Positions 23,361 to 31,493 of a stretch of 64,000 bases of DNA are shown piece after piece (positions within the stretch are counted from its first letter, which is position 1; every line of letters starts with the position of its first letter). A program made the position numbers and the translations under genes. Source of the DNA: an uncultured Adlercreutzia sp. (GTDB lineage Bacteria > Actinomycetota > Coriobacteriia > Coriobacteriales > Eggerthellaceae). The notes under the pieces are model-generated. The model had not been told where the DNA came from. It saw nothing but the letters and a program-made list of their open reading frames with translations, and did not search any database. The DNA is taken from assembly GCF_958431955.1 (NCBI RefSeq), contig NZ_CAUASN010000009.1, forward strand, positions 1 through 64,000, read 5' to 3'.

Positions 23361-23951
23361 CTACAGGCACCCCTTCGTGGAGGGCACCTCGCCGGCAAGG
23401 GCCGCATCGATGGCCACGGCCTGGCGCAGGGCGCGGCCTGCGGCCTTGAAGGCGGCCTCGAAGATATGGTGCACGTTGTCGCCGGCCTGCTGCCGCACGT
23501 GCAGGGTAATGCCGGCGTTGGCGGCCAGGGCGATGAAGAACTCGCGGGCCAGCTGGGTGTCGAAGTCGCCCACCATGCCGAAGGGCACCTCCACGGCCCA
23601 GTGCAGCTGCCCGCGCCCGGAGATATCGAGGGCCGCCAGCACGAGCGCCTCGTCCATGGGCACAAACGCGCTCCCGTAGCGCGTAATGCCGGCCTTATCC
23701 CCTAAAGCCTCGGCCAGCGCCTGGCCGATCACGATGCCCGCATCCTCCACCGTGTGGTGGCCGTCCACCTGCAAGTCCCCCGCCACGCGCACCGCCAGAT
23801 CGATGCGGCCATGACGGGCAAACGCCGTGAGCATGTGGTCGAAAAAGCCGATGCCGGTGCTCACCTCGGCCCGGCCGCTGCCGTCCAGGTTCACCGTCAC
23901 CTCGATGTCGGTCTCGGCCGTGGCGCGGCTTACCGTCGCCGTCCTCTCCAT
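23361..23951 (-). CDS. hisB: Imidazoleglycerol-phosphate dehydratase
   Basis: 196 aa, monofunctional HisB without the phosphatase domain. Metal-ligand motifs GIGFFDHML, GDLQVDGHHTVEDAGI and DNVHHIFEAAFKA are intact. The ATG at 23951 follows AAGGAG by 7 nt; an in-frame start six codons upstream has no such site. Starts 14 nt after hisC. Confidence 0.97.
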   Translation of the reverse strand: MERTATVSRATAETDIEVTVNLDGSGRAEVSTGIGFFDHMLTAFARHGRIDLAVRVAGDLQVDGHHTVEDAGIVIGQALAEALGDKAGITRYGSAFVPMDEALVLAALDISGRGQLHWAVEVPFGMVGDFDTQLAREFFIALAANAGITLHVRQQAGDNVHHIFEAAFKAAGRALRQAVAIDAALAGEVPSTKGCL

Positions 23952-23965
23952 GAGCGCTCCTTCCC

Positions 23966-25063
23966 TCACACCCGCGCCGACCGGGCGCGGGCCTGGCCCC
24001 GCTCGGCCGTAAAGGCCCGCAGAAGCCGGATGAACTCGTCGTTCTGCTCGGGCGTGCCGATGGTCACGCGCAGGCAGTCCTCCAAAAGCGGCGTGGACGA
24101 GAAGTCGCGCACGAGCACGCCGTTGTCGTACAGATAGGCCCAGGCCTCACTCGCATCGTCCATGCGGAACAGGATCCAGTTGGAATCCGACGGCCACACG
24201 CGCACGCCGACCGTGGTGCGCAGCGCCTCCATCACGCGCCCGCGCTCCTCGATGATCTCGCGGATGCCGGGCTCGAAGCGGGAGCGGTTCTCGTAGACCA
24301 CTTCCCCGATAGCCTGGGACACCGCGTCCACCGAGTAGGGCTGGCGCACCTTCACGAACTCGCGGATGACGCCCGGGTTCGCCAGAATGTAGCCGAGGCG
24401 CACCCCGGCGAGCGAGAACGCCTTCGAGAACGTGCGCAGGATGACCAGGTTCTCGTGGGCGGCCAGAAGCGGGCGGCAGGTCTGGCGGGAGAACTCGAAG
24501 TAGGCCTCGTCCACCATCACGAGCGCATCGGTGGCATCGAGCAGCCGCTCGAGGAAGTCCTGGGGGCAGCGCAGGCCCGTGGGGTTGTTCGGGCTCGCCA
24601 CGATGACGTAGTCGATGTCGCCCTCGGCCAGACGCTCGAAGGTCGCCTCCTCGTCGATGGCGAAGTCCTCGGTGCGCGCGATGTCCACCACCGTCGTGTT
24701 CGTAAGGCGCGCGTTGGCCGCGTACACCGAGAACGTGGGCGGGAAGTTCAGGCAGGTGCGCCCCGGCCCTCCCCAGGCGAGCGCCAGATCGAACAGGAGC
24801 TCGTCTCCCCCGTTGCCCAAAAGCACGCAGGAGCGATCGAGCCCGTTGGCTTCGGCGATCATGTCGCGCAGCCCGTTGGCGAGCGGATCGGGGTAGCGGT
24901 TGAAGGGCACCTGGGCGATTGCGCGGGCAATGAGCTCGCGCAGCTCGGCATCCACGTCGCGCGGGTTCTCGTTGGCCGAGAGGAACGCCCGGGCCGGCAG
25001 GTACTTCGGGTCGTAGGGCTCAAGCCCCTCAAGCTGGGGAGCCGCCGCGCGCACCCTATTCAT
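23966..25063 (-). CDS. hisC: Histidinol-phosphate aminotransferase
   Basis: 365 aa. PLP-dependent class II fold: FLSANENP near the N-terminus, GNGGDELL, ASPNNPTG, VDEAYFEF and the cofactor Lys in RTFSKAFSLAGVRLGY. The ATG at 25063 overlaps the end of hisD by 8 nt, so translation is coupled. Confidence 0.96.
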   Translation of the reverse strand: MNRVRAAAPQLEGLEPYDPKYLPARAFLSANENPRDVDAELRELIARAIAQVPFNRYPDPLANGLRDMIAEANGLDRSCVLLGNGGDELLFDLALAWGGPGRTCLNFPPTFSVYAANARLTNTTVVDIARTEDFAIDEEATFERLAEGDIDYVIVASPNNPTGLRCPQDFLERLLDATDALVMVDEAYFEFSRQTCRPLLAAHENLVILRTFSKAFSLAGVRLGYILANPGVIREFVKVRQPYSVDAVSQAIGEVVYENRSRFEPGIREIIEERGRVMEALRTTVGVRVWPSDSNWILFRMDDASEAWAYLYDNGVLVRDFSSTPLLEDCLRVTIGTPEQNDEFIRLLRAFTAERGQARARSARV

Positions 25064-26432
25064 CGGCCCCGTCCTTCGCAGCCTCGCCCGCATCCACGCC
25101 CGCCGGAGCCGAGGCGCCGGCCACGCTCGCCTGCTCGGCGTCCAAGAGCGCGCGCAGGCGCAGGGCCACCGACTGGGCGTGCGCCCACAGTCCCTCGTGG
25201 GTGGCGATCTGCACCACGGCGCGGGCGTCGTGCTTCAGAGCCGCCGGCGTGTACTGGATGATGGAGGACTTCTTCACGTAGTCGTCCACGGAAAGCGGCG
25301 AGGCGTAGCGGGCCGTGCCGCCGGTGGGTAGCGTGTGGTTGGGGCCGGCCACGTAGTCGCCCACGGCCTCGGGAGTCCACTCGCCCAGGAAAATCGCGCC
25401 GGCGTTGCGGATGGAGCCGAGGTATTCCATCGCGTGGGCCACGTGCATCTCCAAATGCTCCGGGGCGATGACGTTCACCGCCTCTAAGGCCTGCTCCATA
25501 GAGGTGCACACCACGATGAGGCCGTGGTCGTCCAAAGAGGCGCGGGTGATGTCGGCGCGAGTGGTGCGGGTCATGTGGTCGGCGATGGCCGCCTCCACCT
25601 CGTCGGCATAGGCGTCCGAGAACGTGACCAGGTAGCAGGCCGCCAGCGGGTCGTGCTCGGCCTGGGCCATGAGATCGATGGCCACCATGGCAGGCTCGGC
25701 GGTCTCGTCGGCCACCACGCATACCTCGGAGGGGCCGGCGATCATGTCGATGCCCACGTCTCCCGACACGAGCTTCTTCGCCGCGGCCACGAAGGCGTTG
25801 CCCGGGCCGGTGATCTTGGCCACGGGGCGGATGGTCTCGGTGCCGTAGGCGAGCGCCGCCACCGCCTGGGCGCCGCCCACCGTGTAGATCTCGGTCACGC
25901 CGGCGATCTTGCAGGCGGCGAGAACCGTGGCATCCAGCGTGCCGTCCTTGGTCGGCGGCGTCACGCACACGATGCGCTCCACCCCGGCCACCTGGGCCGG
26001 CAGGGCGTTCATGAGCACCGTGGAGGGATAGAGCGCCCGACCGCCCGGCACGTAGATGCCCACCGAGTCGAGCGGGGTCACCTTCGAGCCCACGATGGCG
26101 CCGTCTTCCCGGGCGAAGAACCAGCTCTGCTGCTTCTGGCGCTCGTGGAAGTCGCGGATCTGGGCCGCGGCGTGCTTGAGCGCGTCGATGGTCTCGGGAT
26201 CGCAGGAGGCCACGGCCTCATCGATGGCGCTCTCGGGCACGCGGAAGTCGTCGATGGCCACGCCGTCGAACTTCTCGGTAAGCGCGCGCAGGGCCGCATC
26301 GCCCTCCTTTCGCACCTGCTCGATGATGGCGGTGGCCGCCGTGAGCGCGCCGGGGTTGAAGGCGCCGGTGCGGTCGATGAAGTCGGGGGTGAACGGCTCC
26401 AGGGGCTTCAGGTCGATGCGTCGCATGGTCAT
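25056..26432 (-). CDS. hisD: Histidinol dehydrogenase
   Basis: 458 aa. Two-step NAD oxidation of histidinol to histidine. Shows ITGPGNAFVAAAKKLV, GPSEVCVVADETA, LMAQAEHDP, the catalytic PEHLEMHV pair and GPNHTLPTGGTARYASPL. ATG at 26432 with AAGGAG six bases upstream. Lies 19 nt after hisZG and overlaps hisC. Confidence 0.97.
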   Translation of the reverse strand: MTMRRIDLKPLEPFTPDFIDRTGAFNPGALTAATAIIEQVRKEGDAALRALTEKFDGVAIDDFRVPESAIDEAVASCDPETIDALKHAAAQIRDFHERQKQQSWFFAREDGAIVGSKVTPLDSVGIYVPGGRALYPSTVLMNALPAQVAGVERIVCVTPPTKDGTLDATVLAACKIAGVTEIYTVGGAQAVAALAYGTETIRPVAKITGPGNAFVAAAKKLVSGDVGIDMIAGPSEVCVVADETAEPAMVAIDLMAQAEHDPLAACYLVTFSDAYADEVEAAIADHMTRTTRADITRASLDDHGLIVVCTSMEQALEAVNVIAPEHLEMHVAHAMEYLGSIRNAGAIFLGEWTPEAVGDYVAGPNHTLPTGGTARYASPLSVDDYVKKSSIIQYTPAALKHDARAVVQIATHEGLWAHAQSVALRLRALLDAEQASVAGASAPAGVDAGEAAKDGADE

Positions 26433-26451
26433 GGGTTTCTCCTTCGGTAGG

Positions 26452-28170
26452 TTAGCGGGCGGGATGTACCGCGCCGGCGATGGGCGCGTAGGTGTGCTTC
26501 GGGGCATTCTCGGCCAGGGCGCGGGCGAGGCCCACGATGCGCTCGTCGGTGCGCAGGGCGCAGCCGTTGGCGAAGAAGCGGGCCGTGGAGGCCAGCACCT
26601 CCTCGACGATCTCCAGGTTGTTCTCGGCAAGGGTGGTGCCCGTAGCCGTGATGTCCACGATGCGCTCGGCGAGGCCCACCATGGGGGCCAGCTCAACGTT
26701 GCCGTGCAAATACACGATCTCCACCTGGGTGCCCGTCCGCGCGAAGTGCGCCCGGGTGATGGAGGGGTACTTCGTGGCGATGCGCATGCTGCCGAGCTTG
26801 CGGTAGCGATCCTCGATGGCGGCGCTCGTTCCGGCCGACTCGGCCACCACGAAGCGGCAGCCGCCGAAGCGCAAATCCACGAGCTCCACTACGTCGGCGC
26901 CCACTTCCAAAAGCGAGTCCTTGCCGCAAATGCCGCAGTCGGCAGCGCCCAGGGCCACGAACACCGGCGCGTCGGAGGGCCTCACGATGATGTAGTCGAC
27001 CCCCGGGTTCGAGATGACGAGCGAGCGGCCCGGCGCGTCGAGCCCCGTGGTGTCGAGACCCGCCTCGGCCAGACACGCGATGGCCTCGGCGTTGAGCGAG
27101 CCCTTCGGAACGGCGATGCGCAGCGGGCGCGTGGCCGCATCGGCGGGAAGGTCGGCCTCGGCGGAGGCGGCGGCCATGGCCTGTTCCAGGTAGAAGGCAA
27201 AGCCGGCGGCCGGCCGGTCGGTACCGTAGGCGCCGATCATGCGATCGTAGCGCCCCCCGGAGCCGAGCGGGGCCCCCAGATGGGGCGAGGCGGCCTCGAA
27301 GACCATGCCCGTGTAGTAGTTGAACGAGCTCACCACTGAGAAGTCCACGAGGATCCGCTCGCCGAGGCCCTCCCCGACGAGCTGGTCGTAGATGGCCTGG
27401 AACTCGTCCAGATCGGCCACGCAGCCCAAAGGCGACACGAGCGCGCGCACCTCGTCGATGGCCTCCTGGCCGCCGCGGATGCGGGCGAGGCGCGCGATGG
27501 CGTCGGCGTAGGCCGGGGCCGCGTTGCCCGGCTCGGGCACCTCCGCCCCGTCCTCGGGCCTCACACCCACGGCCGCGGCGCAGAGGCGGTCGAGCGCCAC
27601 GAAGTCGGAGTCGTGATAGGCCTCGAGCACCGCCGCCTTCCACGGCTCGGCGCCCCCGGAGCGCTCGAGGAGCGCCCGCAGCACGCCCACCGTGGCAAGC
27701 CCCAACGTGAAATCGCGCACGCCGGCGAGCACGAGGGCCTCGGCGAACAAGGCGATGATCTCGGCATCGGTGCCGGGCCCCGCCTGGCCGATGCACTCCA
27801 CGCCGCACTGGGTGAGCTCGCGGGCGAGCGCCTGGTTGTCGGTCTCGGTCTCGCGGAAGACGCGCTGGGTGTAGCGGAAGCGCAGCGGACCTTCCTCGGC
27901 GGCCATGCGCGTGGCGCAGGCCCGGGCGATCTGCAGGGTGACATCCGGGCGCATGGCCAGCAGATCGTCGTGGGAGTCGAAGAACTTGAAGGGGGATGCG
28001 GGCATGCGCCCTCCCGCCCTCATGACGTCCATGACCTCCAGGGTGGGAGTCTCGATGGGCACATAGCCGCGCGCGGCGAACAGGTCTGCCACCGCTCGGG
28101 TGATGGCCTCGCGGGCGAGCGCCTCCTCGGCGAGCACGTCGCGGAAGCCCGATGGGGTCACTGCGTTCAC
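26452..28170 (-). CDS. hisZG: Fused ATP phosphoribosyltransferase: HisZ regulatory + HisG catalytic
   Basis: 572 aa in one frame. Residues 1-340 are HisZ, a histidyl-tRNA synthetase paralogue lacking the tRNA-binding part (GYVPIETPTLEVMDVM, MRPDVTLQIARA, RFRYTQRVFRET, FNYYTGMVFE, GSGGRYDRMIGAYG). Residues 350-572 are a short-form HisG (LRIAVPKGSL, CGICGKDSLLEVG, RIATKYP, PRPP loop VDITATGTTLAENNL). A linker of about 10 residues joins them near 27123. HisZ and short HisG normally form a hetero-octamer from separate genes. This is the first gene of the his operon, from a GTG start. The direct neighbour hisD confirms context. Confidence 0.93.
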   Translation of the reverse strand: MNAVTPSGFRDVLAEEALAREAITRAVADLFAARGYVPIETPTLEVMDVMRAGGRMPASPFKFFDSHDDLLAMRPDVTLQIARACATRMAAEEGPLRFRYTQRVFRETETDNQALARELTQCGVECIGQAGPGTDAEIIALFAEALVLAGVRDFTLGLATVGVLRALLERSGGAEPWKAAVLEAYHDSDFVALDRLCAAAVGVRPEDGAEVPEPGNAAPAYADAIARLARIRGGQEAIDEVRALVSPLGCVADLDEFQAIYDQLVGEGLGERILVDFSVVSSFNYYTGMVFEAASPHLGAPLGSGGRYDRMIGAYGTDRPAAGFAFYLEQAMAAASAEADLPADAATRPLRIAVPKGSLNAEAIACLAEAGLDTTGLDAPGRSLVISNPGVDYIIVRPSDAPVFVALGAADCGICGKDSLLEVGADVVELVDLRFGGCRFVVAESAGTSAAIEDRYRKLGSMRIATKYPSITRAHFARTGTQVEIVYLHGNVELAPMVGLAERIVDITATGTTLAENNLEIVEEVLASTARFFANGCALRTDERIVGLARALAENAPKHTYAPIAGAVHPAR

Positions 28171-28438
28171 GAACCGTTCCCTTCCCGCGCCGGCGGGGCC
28201 GGGCGCGCTGCGTTCCTTACGAAATCCCTCACATTATCCGCTTTCGCGGCGCGCCTGCGCACCGCAGCGGGCGAAAGGCGAATTATCGACAGAGACGCGC
28301 CGGGCGCGCCCGCGGGGACGCGATGGCCCGGCCGCGTCGCAAGGGCACGACGACCGTGCCGCGTCGCGGGGTGCCGCAGGGGCATGACGGACGCCCAAAG
28401 GCGCGCGGGCCGATGGCTCAGCTTCTGCCGATACCGTT
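28171..28438 (-). other. Leader region of the his operon
   Basis: About 260 nt lie between the candidate promoter and hisZG. A short frame (28385 to 28167) encodes a 72-residue Arg/Ala/Pro-rich peptide with three His in its first 22 residues, and its stop overlaps the hisZG start (GTGA). There is no run of His codons, no convincing terminator/antiterminator pair and no T-box. Whether the frame is translated is unknown. Confidence 0.35.
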
Positions 28439-28466
28439 ACTTTATCACAGTAGAGTACTAAAGCAA
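28439..28466 (-). promoter_or_regulatory. Candidate promoter of the his operon
   Basis: TTGCTT (28461-28466) and TAAAGT (28439-28444) on the minus strand, spaced 16 bp, in a short AT-rich stretch right after the larC stop. The spacing matches other promoters in this window. Start near 28432 is inferred. Confidence 0.45.
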
Positions 28467-28473
28467 TAGGTTT

Positions 28474-29337
28474 TTACGCGAGCGGTTCGATGATCATGGC
28501 CCGCAGGATGCCGGGGGTATCGTAGGCCCGCTTGCCCGCGCCCATGCCGACCCGTCGGATGACGAAGCGCTCGGGCAGCGCGTCGGCGGTGCGCAGCGCT
28601 CCGGCCACCGCGGCCCCGGTGGGCGTGACGAGCTCCCCTTCCACCTCCACCGGCGTCAAGGGCAGCCCGCAGGCCTCGGCGATGAAGGCCGTGGCGGGCG
28701 CCGGCACGGGAATGAGGCCGTGCTGGCAGCGCACCGTGCCCGTGCCGCAGGGCAGATCGGCCACGACGACGCCGTCGGGCGCCAGATCGTCCACCGCCGC
28801 GGCGATGGCCACGATGTCGGCGATGGAGTCCACGGCCCCCACCTCGTGGAAGTGCACGTCGTCCAGGGCGACCCCGTGGGCCCGGGCCTCGGCTTCGGCC
28901 ACGAGGGCGAAGATGCGCCGGGCGATGTCCTTGGCGCCCTCGGTCATGGCCGCGCCCGCGATGATCGCCTCGATCTCGCGCGGCCCCCGGTGATGATGGG
29001 CGTGGTCGTGCACGCGGCCATGGTCGTGTCCATGCCCATGATCGTGCCCGTGCGCGTGCCCATGATCGTGCGCGTGGTCGTGGTTGTGGTCGCGTCCGTG
29101 CAGATAGACCATGTCGTGGTCGTGGTTCTCGTGGGCCTCATCGAGCACCACGTTGAAGTCGCACACGTCCAGGCCCGACTTCCTCACCCGTGTGATCTCG
29201 ACGGAGAAGCCCTCCACCTCCAGGCTCTCGAGCGCCGCGCGCACCACCTCTTCCCGCGCGCCGGCGTCCAGCAGGGCCGCTGCGGCCATATCGCCGCTGA
29301 TGCCCGAGGTGCATTCCAGATACAGAAGCTTCGTCAT
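28474..29337 (-). CDS. larC: LarC nickel-insertion protein, first domain only, with His-rich loop
   Basis: 287 aa. Matches the N-terminal (LarC1) domain of LarC, which inserts nickel into the pincer cofactor of lactate racemase-type enzymes: LYLECTSGISGDMAAAALLDAG, HFHEVGAVDSIADIVA, TPTGAA and a C-terminal GMGAGKRAYDTPGILRAMI. Residues about 75-130 are a loop with some 25 histidines, a likely nickel store. Full-length LarC is about 400 aa; the CTP-binding LarC2 part is missing, and no frame in the following 300 nt encodes it. Start ATG at 29337 lies 11 nt after larB. Confidence 0.88.
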   Translation of the reverse strand: MTKLLYLECTSGISGDMAAAALLDAGAREEVVRAALESLEVEGFSVEITRVRKSGLDVCDFNVVLDEAHENHDHDMVYLHGRDHNHDHAHDHGHAHGHDHGHGHDHGRVHDHAHHHRGPREIEAIIAGAAMTEGAKDIARRIFALVAEAEARAHGVALDDVHFHEVGAVDSIADIVAIAAAVDDLAPDGVVVADLPCGTGTVRCQHGLIPVPAPATAFIAEACGLPLTPVEVEGELVTPTGAAVAGALRTADALPERFVIRRVGMGAGKRAYDTPGILRAMIIEPLA

Positions 29338-29348
29338 GTTCGCGCCTT

Positions 29349-30113
29349 TCACGCTCGCGCCTGGCGCGAGTTCAAATGGTTGATGGCGCTCGCCTGGAAG
29401 GCGGCGCCGAAGCCGTTGTCGATGTTCACGACCGATACGCCGCTCGCGCACGAGTTCAGCATGGCCAGAAGCGCCGCGATGCCCCCGAAGGAGGCCCCGT
29501 AGCCCACCGAGGTGGGTACCGCGATGACCGGGCACGACACCAGACCGCCCACCACGCTGGCGAGCGCCCCCTCCATGCCCGCCACGGCCACGACCGCCCG
29601 GGCCGCCCCGAGGGTGTCGGCGCAGTCGAGCAGGCGGTGGATGCCGGCCACGCCCACATCGTAGAGACGATCCACCTCGTTGCCGAGGAACTCCGCCGTG
29701 AGCGCCGCCTCCTCGGCGACGGGCAGATCGCTCGTGCCGGCGGCGGCCACCACCACGCGCCCGTCGCCGTCGGGCGCGGGCATGCCGCCGAAGACGAGCA
29801 GCCGCGCCTCCTCGTGAAACACAAGCGGCACCGGCCGGGCCGCCAGAGCCGCCGCCAACGAGGACGAGCCCGCGACCCGACGCGCCGCCTCGCGCTCTTC
29901 CCAGGCCGCCGCCACCGCCCGGGCCTTCTCGGCGCTCACCCGCGTGGCCAGCACCCGCTCCTGACCGCCCCCGATGAGCGCCGCGGCGATGGCGGCGATC
30001 TGGGCGGCGGTCTTCCCCTCGCCGAAGATCACCTCGCCCGCCCCTTGGCGGGCCGCCCGATCGAGGTCGGGCCGGGCGAAGTCGAGGACGGAACCGCTGC
30101 AATCGATATCCAC
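29349..30113 (-). CDS. larB: LarB, pyridinium-3,5-biscarboxylate mononucleotide synthase
   Basis: 254 aa. First enzyme of nickel-pincer cofactor synthesis, carboxylating nicotinate adenine dinucleotide. Shows EVIFGEGKT near the start, AAAGTSDLPVAEEA, DVGVAGIHRLL, VAVAGMEGALASVV and PTSVGYGASFGGIAALL. The GTG at 30113 is preceded by AAAGGC and gives normal length; no ATG fits. Followed by larC in the same operon. LarE and a LarA-type racemase are not in the window. Confidence 0.9.
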   Translation of the reverse strand: MDIDCSGSVLDFARPDLDRAARQGAGEVIFGEGKTAAQIAAIAAALIGGGQERVLATRVSAEKARAVAAAWEEREAARRVAGSSSLAAALAARPVPLVFHEEARLLVFGGMPAPDGDGRVVVAAAGTSDLPVAEEAALTAEFLGNEVDRLYDVGVAGIHRLLDCADTLGAARAVVAVAGMEGALASVVGGLVSCPVIAVPTSVGYGASFGGIAALLAMLNSCASGVSVVNIDNGFGAAFQASAINHLNSRQARA

Positions 30114-30173
30114 GGGGCGTGCCTTTCTTCCCAGCGAACCATATCGGCCGCACCGGCCGATCTTGTCGCAGCT

Positions 30174-30204
30174 ATGATAAAGGTTGGAGTTGACTCCATG
30201 TCCA
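30174..30204 (-). promoter_or_regulatory. MerR-type promoter of larBC
   Basis: On the minus strand TGGACA (30199-30204) and TATCAT (30174-30179) are 19 bp apart. The perfect dyad GGAGTTGACTCC (30186-30197) fills the spacer. An overlong spacer with a central dyad is the hallmark of MerR-activated promoters, and a MerR gene lies directly upstream. Confidence 0.78.
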
Positions 30205-30247
30205 GAAAAGAACAGAGGACGGGGGAAGCAAACCGAAAGAACAGAGC

Positions 30248-30270
30248 AAAACGCCCCGGGATCCGGGGCG
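30248..30270 (-). terminator. Intrinsic terminator of the MerR gene
   Basis: CGCCCCGG and CCGGGGCG form an 8-bp stem with a very short loop, ending in TTTT on the minus strand, 40 nt after the merR stop. Confidence 0.75.
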
Positions 30271-30310
30271 GGAAGCGCGGGGATGCCGAGGCCCTTGCGG
30301 AAGCCGCGTT

Positions 30311-30694
30311 CTACTCCTCGGGGCGCAGGGCCCGCTCGCTGTCGGCCATGATGTCGTCGTAGTGGTCGATCTTGTACTGCAAGCGCTCCAGGGCGCGCTC
30401 CAGATCGGCGATGCGCTCGCGAATGGCGACGCTCTGGCGGGCAAGCAGCTCCTTGCGGGCCTCCCGCGTGCCATCGCCCTGGTCGATGAGCTCCATGTAC
30501 TCCACGAGCGACTCGATGGACATGCCGGCGTCGCGCATGCACTTGACGAACTCCACCGCGTTGCAGCTGGCCTCGTCGTAGTCGCGGATGCCGCTGCTGT
30601 TGCGGGGCACATGGCGCAACAGGCCGATGCGCTCGTAATAGCGCAGCGTATCGGTGGAGACACCGTAGCGCTTGCTGACTTCCGCGATCTTCAT
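30311..30694 (-). CDS. MerR-family regulator (AdhR/NmlR-like), probable larBC activator
   Basis: 127 aa. Winged helix at 1-70 (KIAEVSKRYGVSTDTLRYYERIGLL, then RDYDEAS) and a dimerisation coiled coil at about 80-115 (RQSVAIRERIADLERALERLQ). The only cysteines are at about 44 and 53, with no C-terminal metal-binding Cys pair, so it resembles the AdhR/NmlR group rather than metal sensors. ATG at 30694 follows GAAAGGG. A 19-bp-spaced promoter with a dyad lies before larB just downstream, making larBC the obvious target. The inducer is not apparent. Confidence 0.9.
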   Translation of the reverse strand: MKIAEVSKRYGVSTDTLRYYERIGLLRHVPRNSSGIRDYDEASCNAVEFVKCMRDAGMSIESLVEYMELIDQGDGTREARKELLARQSVAIRERIADLERALERLQYKIDHYDDIMADSERALRPEE

Positions 30695-30749
30695 CTGGTC
30701 CCTTTCAACGCAGGAGCTGCATTCAGCCACTCTCGCAGACTGCTTGTCA

Positions 30750-30780
30750 ATTAGACCATATGGAGTAGGCTATAAGTCAA
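30750..30780 (-). promoter_or_regulatory. Promoter of the MerR gene with 19-bp spacer
   Basis: TTGACT (30775-30780) and TCTAAT (30750-30755) on the minus strand are exactly 19 bp apart. The spacer contains CCATATGG and a CTACTCC half-site resembling one arm of the larB dyad. Autoregulation by the MerR protein is a reasonable inference. Confidence 0.6.
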
Positions 30781-30849
30781 GTCCCGCAGGCTCAGAATCC
30801 TCCGAATACCTCCCGTCCCTCCCTGAGAGACGGGCGCGCCCGGGTGTGC

Positions 30850-31461
30850 CTACGCCCCCGCCAATTTGTCGCGCAGAGCGCGCAGGGCGCATCCCCGATG
30901 CGAGATGGCGTTCTTCTCCGCCTGGCCCACCTCGGCCAGGGTACGTTCTCCGCCGAAGGCATCGGGGAAGAACAGCGGGTCGTAGCCGAAGCCCTCCTCG
31001 CCGCGCGCCTCGCGGCCAATGGAGCCCTCTACGGTGCCGCGGGCCACCGTCTCGGTGCCGTCCTCGTCGATGAACACGAGGGTGCAGGCGAACCGGGCCG
31101 TGCGCTTCCCGTCGGGCACCTCCGCCAGCTCGGCGAGCAGCTTCGCGTTGTTGGCCGCGTCGTCGCCGTCGGCGCCTGCATAACGCGACGAGTACACGCC
31201 GGGCGCGCCGTTAAGCGCGTCCACCTCGAGGCCCGAGTCATCGGCGAGCACCGCGCAGGCAAGACCCGCCGCCTGCGCCGCCGCGCGGGCCGCCGCGGCC
31301 TTGATGCGGCCGTTGCCCTCGAAGCTGTCGGCGTCCTCTGCCGGGTCGGAGACAAGCCCCGCCTCGGACAGCGTGCGGAACTCCCAGCCCTCGAAGTCGA
31401 GCGCCGAGCGGATCTCGGACACCTTGTGGGCGTTGTTCGTGGCGATGACGACGGTCTTCAT
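30850..31461 (-). CDS. rdgB: XTP/dITP diphosphatase (Ham1/RdgB family)
   Basis: 203 aa. Removes non-canonical purine triphosphates from the nucleotide pool. Shows IATNNAHKVSEI at the start, DSFEGNGRIKAAAA, LADDSGLEVDALNGAPGVYSSRYAG, and the C-terminal GFGYDPLFFPDAFGG and SHRGCALRAL. All substrate motifs are intact. Follows murI by 32 nt as the last gene of ldt-murI-rdgB. The downstream 60 nt have a weak hairpin without a U-run. Confidence 0.96.
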   Translation of the reverse strand: MKTVVIATNNAHKVSEIRSALDFEGWEFRTLSEAGLVSDPAEDADSFEGNGRIKAAAARAAAQAAGLACAVLADDSGLEVDALNGAPGVYSSRYAGADGDDAANNAKLLAELAEVPDGKRTARFACTLVFIDEDGTETVARGTVEGSIGREARGEEGFGYDPLFFPDAFGGERTLAEVGQAEKNAISHRGCALRALRDKLAGA

Positions 31462-31493
31462 GGCTCTCCTTCCGATGGCCGCGCGGACGGCCC

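Noticed and set aside
28171..28473. Frameshifted LarC2 domain after larC
   Set aside because: All three frames contain early stops and none shows LarC2-like sequence.
28985..29120. Short CATG/GTG-rich repeats that resemble a simple-sequence repeat locus
   Set aside because: They encode the His-rich nickel loop of LarC and stay in frame.
30815..30842. Terminator after rdgB
   Set aside because: Short imperfect stem and a CGGGCGCGCCCG palindrome without a U-run; too weak to call.
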